NCBI RefSeq assembly: GCF_030269925.1
Contig: NC_085128.1
Location: 498,501 to 562,500, forward strand
Direction: 5' to 3'
DNA: 64,000 nucleotides
Source of the DNA: Bombyx mori
Lineage: Eukaryota > Arthropoda > Insecta > Lepidoptera > Bombycidae
Below the pieces are notes generated by a model. The model did no database searches and was not told where the DNA came from. It saw only the letters and a list, made by a program, of their open reading frames with translations. Positions 43,401-52,291 of this stretch are shown here, piece by piece (the first letter of the stretch is position 1; every line of letters starts with the position of its first letter). The position numbers were made by a program, and so were the translations under genes.

Positions 43401-45640
43401 TAGGCCTGGTAAGTCCGTGCGTTGTCGAAGCAAAAATTCTCATGCAACGACTTTGGATCGACAAGTACAACTGGGACGACGTAGTGTCTCAAGAACTTAG
43501 GCATCTTTGGTCTTCCTTTACTAGTACTTTATCTTCTCTTAATCAGCTGAAGATACCTAGATTTATTTCATGTAGTGACTCAACAAATAACGAAATTCAT
43601 GTCTTTTGCGACGCTTCAGAGAAGGTTTACGGTGCGTGTCTTTATATCCGTTCAATTAAAGCTTCAGGGTCTATTTGCGTACGACTTTTGGCTTCAAAAA
43701 GTCGCATAGCTCCTATTAAACCCACCACAATACCGCGACTTGAGCTTTGCGGAGCGTTAGCAGCTACAAGACTGTGTACCAAAGTTCGTGACTCTCTAAC
43801 CATGCGTATAGACAACGTTTATTTCTGGTGCGATTCCACAATTGTATTGGCGTGGTTGTCGACGTCGCCTAATCGACTTAAGCCTTTTGTGCGCAACAGA
43901 GTCAACGAAATTCAAGAGAGTACGATTGGTTGTACTTGGAGCTACGTGCCGTCGAAGGACAACCCGGCGGATCTTGTTTCCCGTGGGCTGAAGGCTGATG
44001 CTATCAGCACCAGTTCGCTGTGGTGGTCGGGCCCGTCTTATCTATTTAAATCACAAGAATATTGGCCACAAAAACCCAATATGAAACAAGATCTACCAGA
44101 CGTAGTTTGTCATGTAGTTAGTAGTAATGTCGATACGCTTCATACTAATAAAACTCATGGTAGTTCCATAATTCATCATCTTATTACTAAATATTCAAAT
44201 TTACGCTATTTACAAAGAGTAGTTGCTTACATACTTAGAGCGATATATAACTTTAAAAACAAATCAAATAAAAATATAGCTAATCTTTCTAATGAAGAAC
44301 TACAAATCTCATTAAATCTCATTATACATAATGCTCAACTTCAAATGTTCCCCGAAGAATATTTTATATTGAAATCAGGGAAGTCCCTACCACGTAGCAG
44401 TCGTCTTATTTCATTAACACCATTTATAGATAGTAATTCAATTTTACGCGTTGGTGGTAGGCTTGACAACTCCCCATATGACTTTAATATAAAACACCCT
44501 ATAGTTCTTTGCAGTAAACACGCTTTGACTAAATTAATATTCCATTTTGAACATTTGCATCTCTTACATGCTGGACCACAGCTCTTACTAACTCACATAC
44601 GCCAGAGTTACTGGCCCTTAGGAGGCAGAAATCTGTCTAAGACTGTCGTCAGAAACTGCTTAAAATGTTTTAGGTATAGAGCACAAAATGTTCAACCCAT
44701 CATGGGTCAATTACCTAAAACTCGTACTGATTTACAATTTCCTTTCTTGAATTGTAGTGTGGATTATGCTGGGCCAATTTTGATCGCTGATCGTAAAGGG
44801 CGAGGCTGTAAATTAGTAAAATCATACTTATGCATTTTTGTGTGCCTTGCAGTAAAAGCTGTTCATATCGAGCTCGTCACCGCATTGTCATCGGAGGCGT
44901 ACATAGCTGCTCTCAAAAGATTCGTGTCTCGTCGAGGCAAGCCCCGCAGCATATGGTCCGACAATGGGACAAACTTTGTTGGTGCTTGCAACGAACTCAA
45001 AGGCGTCCTTTCAAACTCAGACATTGCGTCATTCATGTCTCAAGAAGGCATAGATTTTAGTTTTTCTCCACCTTATTCCCCTCATTTTAATGGTCTGGCT
45101 GAAGCAGCGGTTAAGGCCACTAAAGGCCATCTCAAAAAACTCCTCAGTCTTACTCACCTCACGTATGAAGAAATGTCTTCGTGCTTATGTCAAATTGAGG
45201 CCATTCTAAATTCCCGTCCACTTACTCCTATTTCCTCCGTCCGTCCGTTAGATTTAACTGCCCTTACTCCTGCTCACTTTCTGATTGGACGACCGCTCAC
45301 GTCAGTTCCGCACCCGCAGATTACCGACGGCAACATCACGCGCTTGGAGCGCTACCAACGAGTGGAACTCATCAGGCAGCATTTTTGGAAGCGCTTTATT
45401 AATGAATACATTTCTCTGCTGCAGCAGAAATCTAAATGGTCCACCTCTACAGGGAGCTTGATACCAGGGACGCTAGTCCTTGTGAAGGACAGGACGCTAC
45501 CGGCTCTGTTGTGGCCTTTGGGCCGCATTACCAAGACGTATCCGGGCAGCGACGGCATCACACGGGTCGCAGAGGTCAAGACGAGGACGGGGACCGTGGT
45601 GCGAGGCTTCAACTCCATCTGTCCCCTCCCTCTTCATTGA
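40472..45640 (+). CDS. BEL/Pao gag-pol polyprotein, 1722 residues, intact
   Basis: Single frame from ATG (GCATTATGAGCC context region) to TGA. Domains in order: coiled N-terminal gag (1-320); cysteine-rich zinc-binding region CPLCNENH...CMNCLRLGHTDRTC...CKYC (~333-395); pepsin-like protease with LLDNGSTANF (~450; the active-site triplet reads DNG where DSG/DTG is usual); reverse transcriptase with ISGDIEKMYRSI (~786) and FYVDDLLSG (~865); RNase H-like part with VFCDASEKVYG (~1040); integrase zinc finger HLHLLHAG...CLKC (~1360-1395); integrase core with VDYAGPI (~1430), WSDNGTNFVG (~1494) and the glutamate in GLAEAAVKATKGH (~1545); and the C-terminal region with VLVKDRTLPALLWPLGRI. There is no stop or shift between gag and pol, as is common in this group. 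Confidence 0.95.
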   Translation: MSQHSEDLDTLIKRRGAIKAKLTIFRNYIKPLTSFSSLTDLQRFELEGRYERIQCLYNDFDKLQTEIETLLDAPDDDFKSRCEFEDQYHPAVALARSLLSATTNSEDSGRVHTNVRLPKIDLPHFDGSVQGWLEFKDTYISLIHNNKCNDDIMRFHYLRSCLRGSAALVIKNIDFTSENYNNAWDLLCQRYDKDQLLIHNHVQALFSVAPCSKESSKSLRYLIDVTNKNIRALKTLKQPTEHWDTLIIFMISQKLDSSTSRYWEEHRNKLSEPPTLNQFIFFIENQINLLEKIEENSKINLKSKETNNNNYNNKSTNYIIQSNSNQIQSNHSKCPLCNENHLLYTCKTFRSLPTEVRIEKAKNLKVCMNCLRLGHTDRTCKLSHCKYCKARHNTLLHSEPERSAASNPMPGADNVAFSANFEHSNTASFILLSTAMVRVRGADGTKHPARVLLDNGSTANFVTDALSSKLGLSRHGTSSTTITGINNQTSYSTQSCNLTLESYYGNYTVDLGCLILPEVTKVLPSRFIPRTHVPLPSGLNLADPTFNIPSVVDILVGAEIFWQVLLHNTIDLGKNQPTLHETKLGWIVSGLVAYSPRLQSQSHFCSLIKNDVNFNIERFWELDSVPLKHSLTNEENACEQHFLHNTYRNDDGRFVVSIPLKRDPQILGDSLQMAISRFLSLERRFQRDLGFKQRYVDFMHEYLKLGHMTKESEVRNFSESSTDKGVSYFMPHHGIIRESSTTTKLRTVFDASAITTSGVSLNDIQMIGPVVQDDLLSILLRFRQHRYVISGDIEKMYRSIEVNPSQRSLQRIVFRDNHNAPLKVYCLNTVTYGTASAPYLATKCLTSLASSAVSEDVKHAIIHDFYVDDLLSGNSTLSGTIELCKGVIDTLSSAQFHLRKFKSNDSRILSAIMSERGDASTDNMLDLNSNVNTSSKTLGLQWCCNVDMLSFSINIDICSKITKRHVLSVVSQIFDPLGLVSPCVVEAKILMQRLWIDKYNWDDVVSQELRHLWSSFTSTLSSLNQLKIPRFISCSDSTNNEIHVFCDASEKVYGACLYIRSIKASGSICVRLLASKSRIAPIKPTTIPRLELCGALAATRLCTKVRDSLTMRIDNVYFWCDSTIVLAWLSTSPNRLKPFVRNRVNEIQESTIGCTWSYVPSKDNPADLVSRGLKADAISTSSLWWSGPSYLFKSQEYWPQKPNMKQDLPDVVCHVVSSNVDTLHTNKTHGSSIIHHLITKYSNLRYLQRVVAYILRAIYNFKNKSNKNIANLSNEELQISLNLIIHNAQLQMFPEEYFILKSGKSLPRSSRLISLTPFIDSNSILRVGGRLDNSPYDFNIKHPIVLCSKHALTKLIFHFEHLHLLHAGPQLLLTHIRQSYWPLGGRNLSKTVVRNCLKCFRYRAQNVQPIMGQLPKTRTDLQFPFLNCSVDYAGPILIADRKGRGCKLVKSYLCIFVCLAVKAVHIELVTALSSEAYIAALKRFVSRRGKPRSIWSDNGTNFVGACNELKGVLSNSDIASFMSQEGIDFSFSPPYSPHFNGLAEAAVKATKGHLKKLLSLTHLTYEEMSSCLCQIEAILNSRPLTPISSVRPLDLTALTPAHFLIGRPLTSVPHPQITDGNITRLERYQRVELIRQHFWKRFINEYISLLQQKSKWSTSTGSLIPGTLVLVKDRTLPALLWPLGRITKTYPGSDGITRVAEVKTRTGTVVRGFNSICPLPLH

Positions 45641-45671
45641 AGTACCCATATATACTTCAACCCGGGCAGTC

Positions 45672-45891
45672 TGTCGATGCACGGACATCGACGATCGCGC
45701 GGCGCGGGCGCCGGGAGGAGGACAGCGGCGCGGGGTAGCGGATTGACACCGGCTTCGTCACTTCGTGCAGCAACGCCGCCCGCGACACTTACTTGTTTAT
45801 CTTGTTTTACTCTTTTTATAAACTTACCAAATAATACAGTCCACTCTTTTATTTTATACATCACCGGTCTACCCCAGAGCAGTTCGAAACA
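45672..45891 (+). repeat. 3' LTR, 220 bp
   Basis: Same as 39884..40103. Followed by CAATT. Confidence 0.95.
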
Positions 45892-45920
45892 CAATTCCCA
45901 AAAGACAATGTGCATTAATT

Positions 45921-46034
45921 CTTAGGCAGCGGCTTGGCTCGGTCCCTGGTATTGCCGAAGTCTATGGGCGACGGTAACCACTCACCATCAGGTGGGCCGT
46001 ATGCTCATCTGCCTACAAGTGTAATAAAAAAAAT
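45921..46034 (+). mobile_element. Second SINE/LINE tail family, copy 3
   Basis: GGCAGCGGCTTGGCTCGG, GGCGACGGTAACCACTCACC, ATCAGGTGGGCCGTATGCTC, CTGCCTACAAGTGTAATAAAAAAA: plus-strand version of 34463 and 38927. Confidence 0.8.
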
Positions 46035-46867
46035 TAGCTAACAAGCAAGTACAGGATTTTTGTACCTTGAAATAGTTTGCAACAAAACGAATTTCAAAGA
46101 TTACGCAAACAAAAGAAAAATCATAAGAGTATCATAGAATGTCTAATTTTAAATAAACCTATGTATTCGTCAATCAAATATCGTAAATGTTGTTCGCGGT
46201 AAACAAGCTCATAGCCACCAGCTAGCAAATAATATCGCTTCTATACCGGCGCATCTAGAAGTTCCCGTCTCAGGTATCTCAGTTGTTTAGCTAAGTTAGG
46301 ACTTAAGATTAATTTATAGAATGTTATTTTATAGTTTAATTTACACGACAGTCAGATTCATTTGCGATTGCATCCATTGCAATGGAGTGAACTGTCAAAT
46401 ATACATAAACGCATTCATTCATTTCAAGCTAAAATAAAAAACATACACTTTTTTCGACAACTGTAAACACGAAGGAGCATATGGCCCAAGTGATGTTTAG
46501 TTTTTGCGACTAGCGTGTTGTCTACTACTCAGGACTGGACTCATCTCAAGGCTTATATGTGTAATATGTGACAGCATCGGGGCGAAAAATATACTTGAAG
46601 TCTTGATAGCACAAAAAACATTTTTTGACAAAATGAGGCTGAATTAACGCAATTATTTTAAATATTATACAGGAACTTTGCTCCGGTGGCGGGTGGTGCG
46701 AAAATAAAATTAGATCAAAGGGTCATCTCTAAAATCCTCAGAGCACTCCCCACGGAACATACGGACTAAGACACAAAGATTATAGAAATCGTCAGTAGAC
46801 CCAATTCGAAACGATCCGTTTAGCACAAAATCAGAGACGCACTTTAATAATTCCTAGTAGTAGCCTA
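46035..46867. other. No recognisable feature (833 bp)
   Basis: No gene. A slightly GC-richer patch at 46680..46770 has no known motif. Confidence 0.5.
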
Positions 46868-47261
46868 GATTCGACTATAATTAATTGAAATTGTAAGTTT
46901 GTACACTATTATGATTCTATTTTCAAAGACTATTATATTTCTATAATCAAGACTACACTATGGAAAAATATTAATAAATACAAACAATATTTAATCTATT
47001 CTCAATTTGACCACATTCGTCAAGAACAAAAGTTTGACAATAAATAAATAGTATGCGTGTGTGCGTCAAATACATGGTAGTGTGTGTAATGTTTTTTTTT
47101 ATTGATTTAATGTATCTTTTATGCATTGTTTTTAAAAATGATTAGCATTGTGCACTTGTTCTCTATATTCTCTATGAGTGTGGAAAATTTCATACTCCTC
47201 CATCCGCGCAATTTTCGTAAAAAGGGATACAAAGTTTTTGCTTCACGTATTAATATATAGA
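46868..47261 (-). mobile_element. Dispersed ~400-bp repeat with Helitron-like 5' end, copy 4
   Basis: Same family as 5842. The minus-strand 5' end is (A)TCTATATATTAATACGTG at 47261. The other end reads ATAGTCGAATCTAGG, which contains CTAG, on the minus strand. Confidence 0.75.
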
Positions 47262-48508
47262 TATGCGCTGATAAATCTCAAATTTGATAGTCGTAGTCGA
47301 TAGCTTCAAACAACTGACAGTATTTATTGATGACATTTCAAATATAGTCCGATCCGCTCGCGAAATACACAGTAGATACGTACCTTCCCAGCTCAATAGC
47401 TGTTTTGAAATGGTAATATACGAATCGATCACAACGACCTATGAATAAACTAGACTCGGGCATGGGGAAGTTACTAACTGTCGGTTAAGCCTTTGCGAAA
47501 CATTAGGCTAAACTTAGTTTAAAGTGAAGCCCCTTGCGGCTCGTACAGAGTTCACGGAATATCTGCTATCTTATTGTGGTAGTTCAATTGTGATTTTTCG
47601 GAAATCTTAGTCTTCAGTTTGCTCAATCAGTGACCTTAAACAAATGTTATGTGTTTATTGAAGGTAGCGTATTTGCATGTTATAAATTAAGTAAAAAATC
47701 TATTAAAATACAGTACTTGTAAAAGTTCCAAGCGAATCTTGCATAATTTTCTTGTGATGCGTAGACAGAAGTATAAGAAGATGAGCAAAGTTGAAATAGT
47801 CAGGGAAGGTTTTTTTTGATAAGATAAGTAAGTAAGATATTGTTTATAATAATCTGCTAAAGTGTAGAGTCTGAATGATGAGATACGGGTATGGACTGGC
47901 TTGCTTAATCAAACAATAAGCGGCTTATTACTGAGCGCGCCGAAGAGTAAGAGAGTGCTCATACGCCGCTGTCTACCACGTCTGTGTTTATTTTACTATG
48001 TATGTATATTATAGAGAGCAAATACTGAAATTAGTTGGTTTCTACCCATGCTAACTTATTTTACGGCTTACCATTGATGTTCGAAGTTAATGTAAAAACT
48101 TTCCCCAAAACATTTTCAGTTATTGCGAGTCAGTAATAGCAATTCCATCGACTTGCCGACTGCATTATGCAACACAGCACTTACAACGTGCTCCTCTCAA
48201 CAAAACCTAGTATCGATGCGCTTCACACACTTGATTTAACACTTCTCAAATAAAATGCACATTTAGATTGCTTGCTGCGTACTACGTTGTCAAACTGCAT
48301 TCATACATTAGCAACGATGGATGGAAGTATTAGTGAATGGTCGTCAATTATAGGTTTTAATAGTAAAAGTATAATTTAAAAGTATGAGTTAAGTGTATAT
48401 CGGGAAACTTCAGAGAGGTCTATAGGCTACAGTAAGTTGTCGAAGGCTTTCATGCAATTGTTGTTATTTTTATATGATTTTTAGTTGACTAAGGATTTTG
48501 TGTACATT
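47262..48508. other. No recognisable feature (1.2 kb)
   Basis: AT-rich, with no gene or assignable repeat. Confidence 0.5.
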
Positions 48509-48519
48509 AATAAAAGTGC

Positions 48520-48730
48520 GCTTACCGGTACGCGGTCTCCAGTCCAGAACACGTCTGCTCCATCGGCCATCGGTTCTGCGACACGTATGTCCGGCCCATT
48601 GCCCGTTGGACCGATGACTTGCGGTGATATGCTGGGAGAGATTGGATGCGGAAGGCGGAGGATCGTTCATTGTGGCGGACTATGGGAGAGGCCTACATCC
48701 GCAGTGGAGAGATACAGGCTAATGATGATG
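48520..48730 (+). mobile_element. RTE-type LINE 3' fragment with twin-priming inversion and 11-bp target duplication
   Basis: The target duplication AATAAAAGTGC is at 48509..48519 and 48731..48741. The right part (about 48607..48730) is in plus orientation and encodes the LINE C-terminus: RDWMRKAEDRSLWRTMGEAY, then IRSGEIQANDDE and stop. The left part (48520..~48606) is inverted: on the minus strand it encodes the segment just upstream, QWAGHTCRRTDGRWSRRVLD followed by WRPRTGKR. About 20 nt of coding sequence between the two blocks are missing. Frames of 118 and 66 codons here cross these joins and are not genes. Confidence 0.88.
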
Positions 48731-48741
48731 AATAAAAGTGC

Positions 48742-49365
48742 AAAAATACCAATTTACAACATAACACTTCAAACAAACCGACAGAATCCTTTGAAATCTG
48801 AATACAATCAGAATATCGTAAGGGTCAGTCAAATTCATTAATTTCAATAAACTTTGCATGCATTTATGTAAACTCTGACCATAAATTTGTAGATGTAGTA
48901 ATCTATAACCAAAGAAATGAATACCTTTTCTAGTTATTTTAAATATCAGCTAAAGATAAACAACAGTTACGTCACATTCATATCCTCATCTACTCTACAA
49001 ATTCCATCATTATTAACGCTTTCTGTACAATCAAAATCATTGTAAGACAATAGAGAATGTCCCATGATAGCGTCAAGGCATGCTTTAATCTAATAAATTG
49101 TTTCTTTGTTCCATTTCTTGAAATAAAAGTATCGGAGACTTATCCGGCTCAATTAAAGTTCCATTAAAGCGTGCAATTTTCAGAAGAACAAGAAATAATT
49201 AATTCAACTTATCGACTTTGAATCCTGATTCGGTTAATCCGAGCAATATCTTAAGAGTTCGTGTCGTACAAGTGGAAATTTATTCAATAAAATGGACAGA
49301 CTATTCGACAAAGATCAATGAAATTAGTTTTACGTAGACTATTTGGGCGGATGTTGCGAATTCCA
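48742..49365. other. No recognisable feature (624 bp)
   Basis: AT-rich. No gene. Confidence 0.5.
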
Positions 49366-49720
49366 TTGACTGCACGTCGAACCAACTTATCTATTCTGAA
49401 GGAGCTCGGTATTACCACAAGTCTAACCGCTACCTGTTTCCAATGTATTCTCACGTACTTCACATCGCTCGTAGAGACCCAAATATATTAGAGAAGCTGA
49501 TGGTAGTTGGTCAGGTTGACGGGAGAAGAAAACGCGGACGCTCACCTACCCGCTGCTCTGATCTAGTAAAGACTCACCGGCCTGGCAATAACCGACGCTA
49601 TAAAGACCGCCGAGGACAGGAAGGTGTGGAAGAGCATAGTGCATCAAGTGTTTGATATTTCAAACTAGACACGACCTCCAGCAGTGAAGAGACCGACTCA
49701 GAAGATAATACTATTACTAA
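49366..49720 (+). pseudogene. LINE endonuclease/reverse transcriptase C-terminal remnant, frameshifted
   Basis: Three frames together give the order typical of a LINE ORF end: NLSILKELGITTSL (about 49383), HIARRDPNILEKLMVVGQ then GRRKRGRSPTRCSDLVKT (49464..49575), and LTGLAITDAIKTAEDRKVWK then SIVHQVF (49573..49655). At least two frameshifts separate the pieces. I infer an RTE-like origin from the RRKRGRSPTRW and AEDR-W motifs. The region is too decayed to be active. Confidence 0.75.
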
Positions 49721-50252
49721 CTGGACTTGGCTGACTTTGATGTATTCAAATTGAAGACATCCATCAACCATGAGATCTAAGTCTTAATTTTATTCCATAG
49801 CGGCTGTCACACTCTTCAACCCGGAAAGCACTATTGCTTCGCGATAGAAATGGACAGGTGATACTTGACAAGGGGTGTTAGTCGGTTCAACTGTGACATG
49901 CCCTGCCTATCGCCCCCCGACGTAAGCGGAAGTCCGGCGATTTCCTTATAACACAAAAAAAATACTGCTTGTTCTATCTAGACCAGTTCGTTATTTAATA
50001 ATATATTGCAGTTGTATTCAAAGACGCAACTTTTCCAAGATTATAAGTTAGCGTGACGGTCATTTAAATGATTACGCCTGCACAGTAAACAATTGATAAT
50101 TAGTGAGGACACACTCACGGGGGTAGCATCATAATGCCTATTTCTAGAGTGAAGAAATCGTAATTAATTGTAAGTGTACCAATGATCTAGCAAATGACAT
50201 ATGAATTCGCTTGACGCAAATATTTTTAAACAATTTTAAAATAATATTATTA
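49721..50252. other. No gene; decayed Bm1 traces
   Basis: At 49770..49890 a minus-strand Bm1-like order is seen (CATGAGATCTAAGTCTTAA, GCGGCTGTCACACTCTTCAACCC). A plus-strand trace is at 50108..50165 (GCCTATTTCTAGAGTGAAGAA). Confidence 0.4.
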
Positions 50253-50254
50253 TA

Positions 50255-51560
50255 CCTAGTCAGGTCATAAATTCTGTCACATGTTTAATGTAAAATAATT
50301 GAAACAAGTTTATTCATTATGTAACCATTCATATACCAAAATGAACTTAACAAAACATAGATTCTTATGACACTAAAGTTTGTTCAAAATGACCTCCGTG
50401 ATTTTGAATACAGGCCTTCAATCTGCGCGGCCAGTCGTCTATCGCAGCACGAACGAGGTCCATGTCAATATCGGCGGCTGCCTTAATCAAGGATGTCTTG
50501 AGTGACTCCAAATTGGGATGAGGCTTTGAGCACGCCTTTTCCTCAAAGTGTTGCCATATCTTGTAATCTAACGGATTCAAATCTGGACTGGAGGAGGGCC
50601 AGTCTTCGTGCCGGATGAAGTCGATTTCACGCGCCGCTAGCCAGTCTTGTGTGCTTTTCGCTCTATGAGCTGGCGCCGAATCTTGTTGGAATACCCAGTG
50701 CCTGTTATTGAACATGGTATGAGAAACAGGTTCCACAAGGTTCGTTAGGACTGTATTTTGATACACAACTGCATTCGTTTTTACACCTTACTCACAAAAA
50801 TGTACCTCTGTTAAGCCCCAATAAGAAACTCCCAACCATACCATGAGCGAGGATGGAAAATGACCTCGTTGGACATGCGGAATACGGTTGCTCGCTTCTT
50901 CACTACTGTGTGCGTACACCTTATCATTTTGTTTGTTGTAGCTCTCTTCTACGGTAAAAATTTTCTCATCCGAAAAAAGAATTTCCCGATATTTTTTCCC
51001 GCGTACCGCTTCAACAAAGCGCGGCATCTCTTCAGTCTCAGGTCCATTAGACGAGCATTCAAACAATGTCCTGTTTTTTTTCGATATGCCCGAAGCCCTA
51101 AGTCTTCATTTAACACCCTTTTCACCGTGGTTCTGCTTAACCCCATCTGAAGGGCCAATATTTTCTACTTACGTTTGGGATTTCTTTGAATTCGCGCCTT
51201 CACAGCTTTTATCACTGCTGGAGTCCTAACAGACCGAGGGCAACCACTTCTTGACCTGTCATCTACACTAGAGTCTTCATTGTATCGTTTGATGGTACGA
51301 TAAACGAATCTTTTGGTTATATTCAAATTTTTCAGTATGTTAAAAATTTGAATTGGCGCGTAACCGCAACGATGCAACTTAATAACTGCAACACGGTCTT
51401 CTTTAAGCGTCCACTCCATATTTAAAAATGAGTAATATTCTAAAAGTATATATTTTTATTTTCATGAACAATTCTAAATTCGAATTCAATAAACTTTTTT
51501 GTGGCCAGCATTCTAAAAGAAAAGTTTTTACTGTGTGACAATACTTATGACCTGACTAGG
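50255..51560 (-). mobile_element. Full-length maT-type (DD37D) mariner element, transposase broken
   Basis: 1306 bp between TA duplications (50253..50254 and 51561..51562). Terminal inverted repeats of about 27 bp: left CCTAGTCAGGTCATAAATTC, right (reverse complement) CCTAGTCAGGTCATAAGTAT. The transposase gene fills the minus strand. The inverted repeats are nearly perfect, so the element could be moved in trans. The derivative at 1..350 shows the family has produced deleted copies. Confidence 0.93.
50365..51419 (-). pseudogene. DD37D mariner transposase pseudogene
   Basis: Reading from 51419: N-terminal helix-turn-helix regions (WTLKEDRVAVIKLHRCGYA, VYRTIKRYNEDSSVDDRSR, GCPRSVRTPAVIKAV), then a nonsense codon TAG at 51162..51164. 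The same frame continues (QMGLSRTTVKRVLNEDLG) to about 50990, where the reading shifts by one to the frame carrying the first catalytic aspartate (ILFSDEKIF). A second nonsense codon lies at 50785..50787. The last part has the second aspartate (WVFQQDSAPAH) and the third (SPDLNPLDY). The spacing of 37 residues between the last two defines DD37D, as in maT. Two stops and one shift make it non-functional. Confidence 0.93.
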
Positions 51561-51562
51561 TA

Positions 51563-51972
51563 TAATATAATATTATATCAGTCCAACGTCACTATTTAGT
51601 TAACTAAAAAAAATGTTTAAGTTAACTGTTTCCTTAATGTTAAGCATGTGAACAACTGCTTAAGACGGTATTCAAGAGAATTCGTGACTAAGCTACCCCC
51701 ACTTTCTATTTTAAATATGAGTGACTATTGTCACTCAAAACATGCCGATTCAATTAGTCGTACGGAGCGGAGCTCTAGGCTGCTATCGCTATACACTTGA
51801 AATGTAATAAATGGTTTTCATTGGAAAAGTGAGTCTTAATCACTGTCATGCTGGAAGGCAATAATAATGATGAACAGAATGGCGTTAGCAAAACACTATG
51901 GAACAAGCCTGTCCTTCATTAATAATAACTAGCTTTTAACCGCTACTTCATTTACGTAGAAAGTGAAAATAT
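51563..51972. other. No recognisable feature (410 bp)
   Basis: No gene or assignable repeat between the mariner and the LINE. Confidence 0.5.
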
Positions 51973-51982
51973 TTTTGAATAT

Positions 51983-51983
<1 letters not shown>

Positions 51984-52063
<80 letters not shown>
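51984..52063 (-). repeat. 80-nt poly(A) tail of the LINE (poly(T) on the plus strand)
   Basis: Uninterrupted run. Pure tails of this length shorten or accumulate changes fast, so the insertion is probably young. Assembly length may be imprecise. Confidence 0.9.
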
Positions 52064-52066
<3 letters not shown>

Positions 52067-52245
52067 ATTGAAAGTTCACTGGTGGCCCGAAGGCCTTTCC
52101 AGTTTCACCAGGACAGGTGGGCGAGCAAAGGCTCAGCCAAGAGGGGTGGGATTTGCTAACAACTGCCCGAGCGCCTCCGAAGGAGACCTAACAACTCAAG
52201 AGCAATTGTTTCGCGAATGAATCTACTACCGGATCGGAATCGCGA

Positions 52246-52279
52246 CCCGCTGAGAAGATCCGGCGAGAAACTCAGCGGG
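52246..52279 (-). promoter_or_regulatory. 3' UTR hairpin shared by several LINE tails
   Basis: On the minus strand CCCGCTGAG and CTCAGCGGG (9 bp, perfect) enclose a 16-nt loop TTTCTCGCCGGATCTT. It starts 12 nt after the ORF2 stop. The same element occurs at 61022..61055, 20430..20463 and, half-decayed, 14597..14630. One stem pair is G-C here and A-T there. It could be the reverse transcriptase recognition structure; this is inference. Confidence 0.65.
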
Positions 52280-52291
52280 CTGATGCATGGG

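Larger units (their letters stand above)
39884..45891 (+). mobile_element. Complete BEL/Pao-type LTR retrotransposon
   Basis: Full element of 6008 bp: 5' LTR, 368-nt leader, one gag-pol frame, 31-nt 3' leader, 3' LTR. It is flanked by the 5-bp target duplication CAATT (39879..39883 and 45892..45896), the usual size for this superfamily. The two LTRs look identical base by base and the coding frame is unbroken, so insertion was recent and the copy may be autonomous. It sits 25-30 bp before a SINE/LINE tail (45921). No polypurine tract is obvious before the 3' LTR, which is preceded by CTTCAACCCGGGCAGTC. Confidence 0.95.

Noticed and set aside
48485..48841. 118-codon plus-strand gene
   Set aside because: It crosses the two halves of the inverted RTE fragment and both target duplications; the true LINE frame is another one.
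50788..51066. Separate small genes in the mariner region
   Set aside because: The four frames are pieces of one transposase interrupted by two stops and a frameshift.
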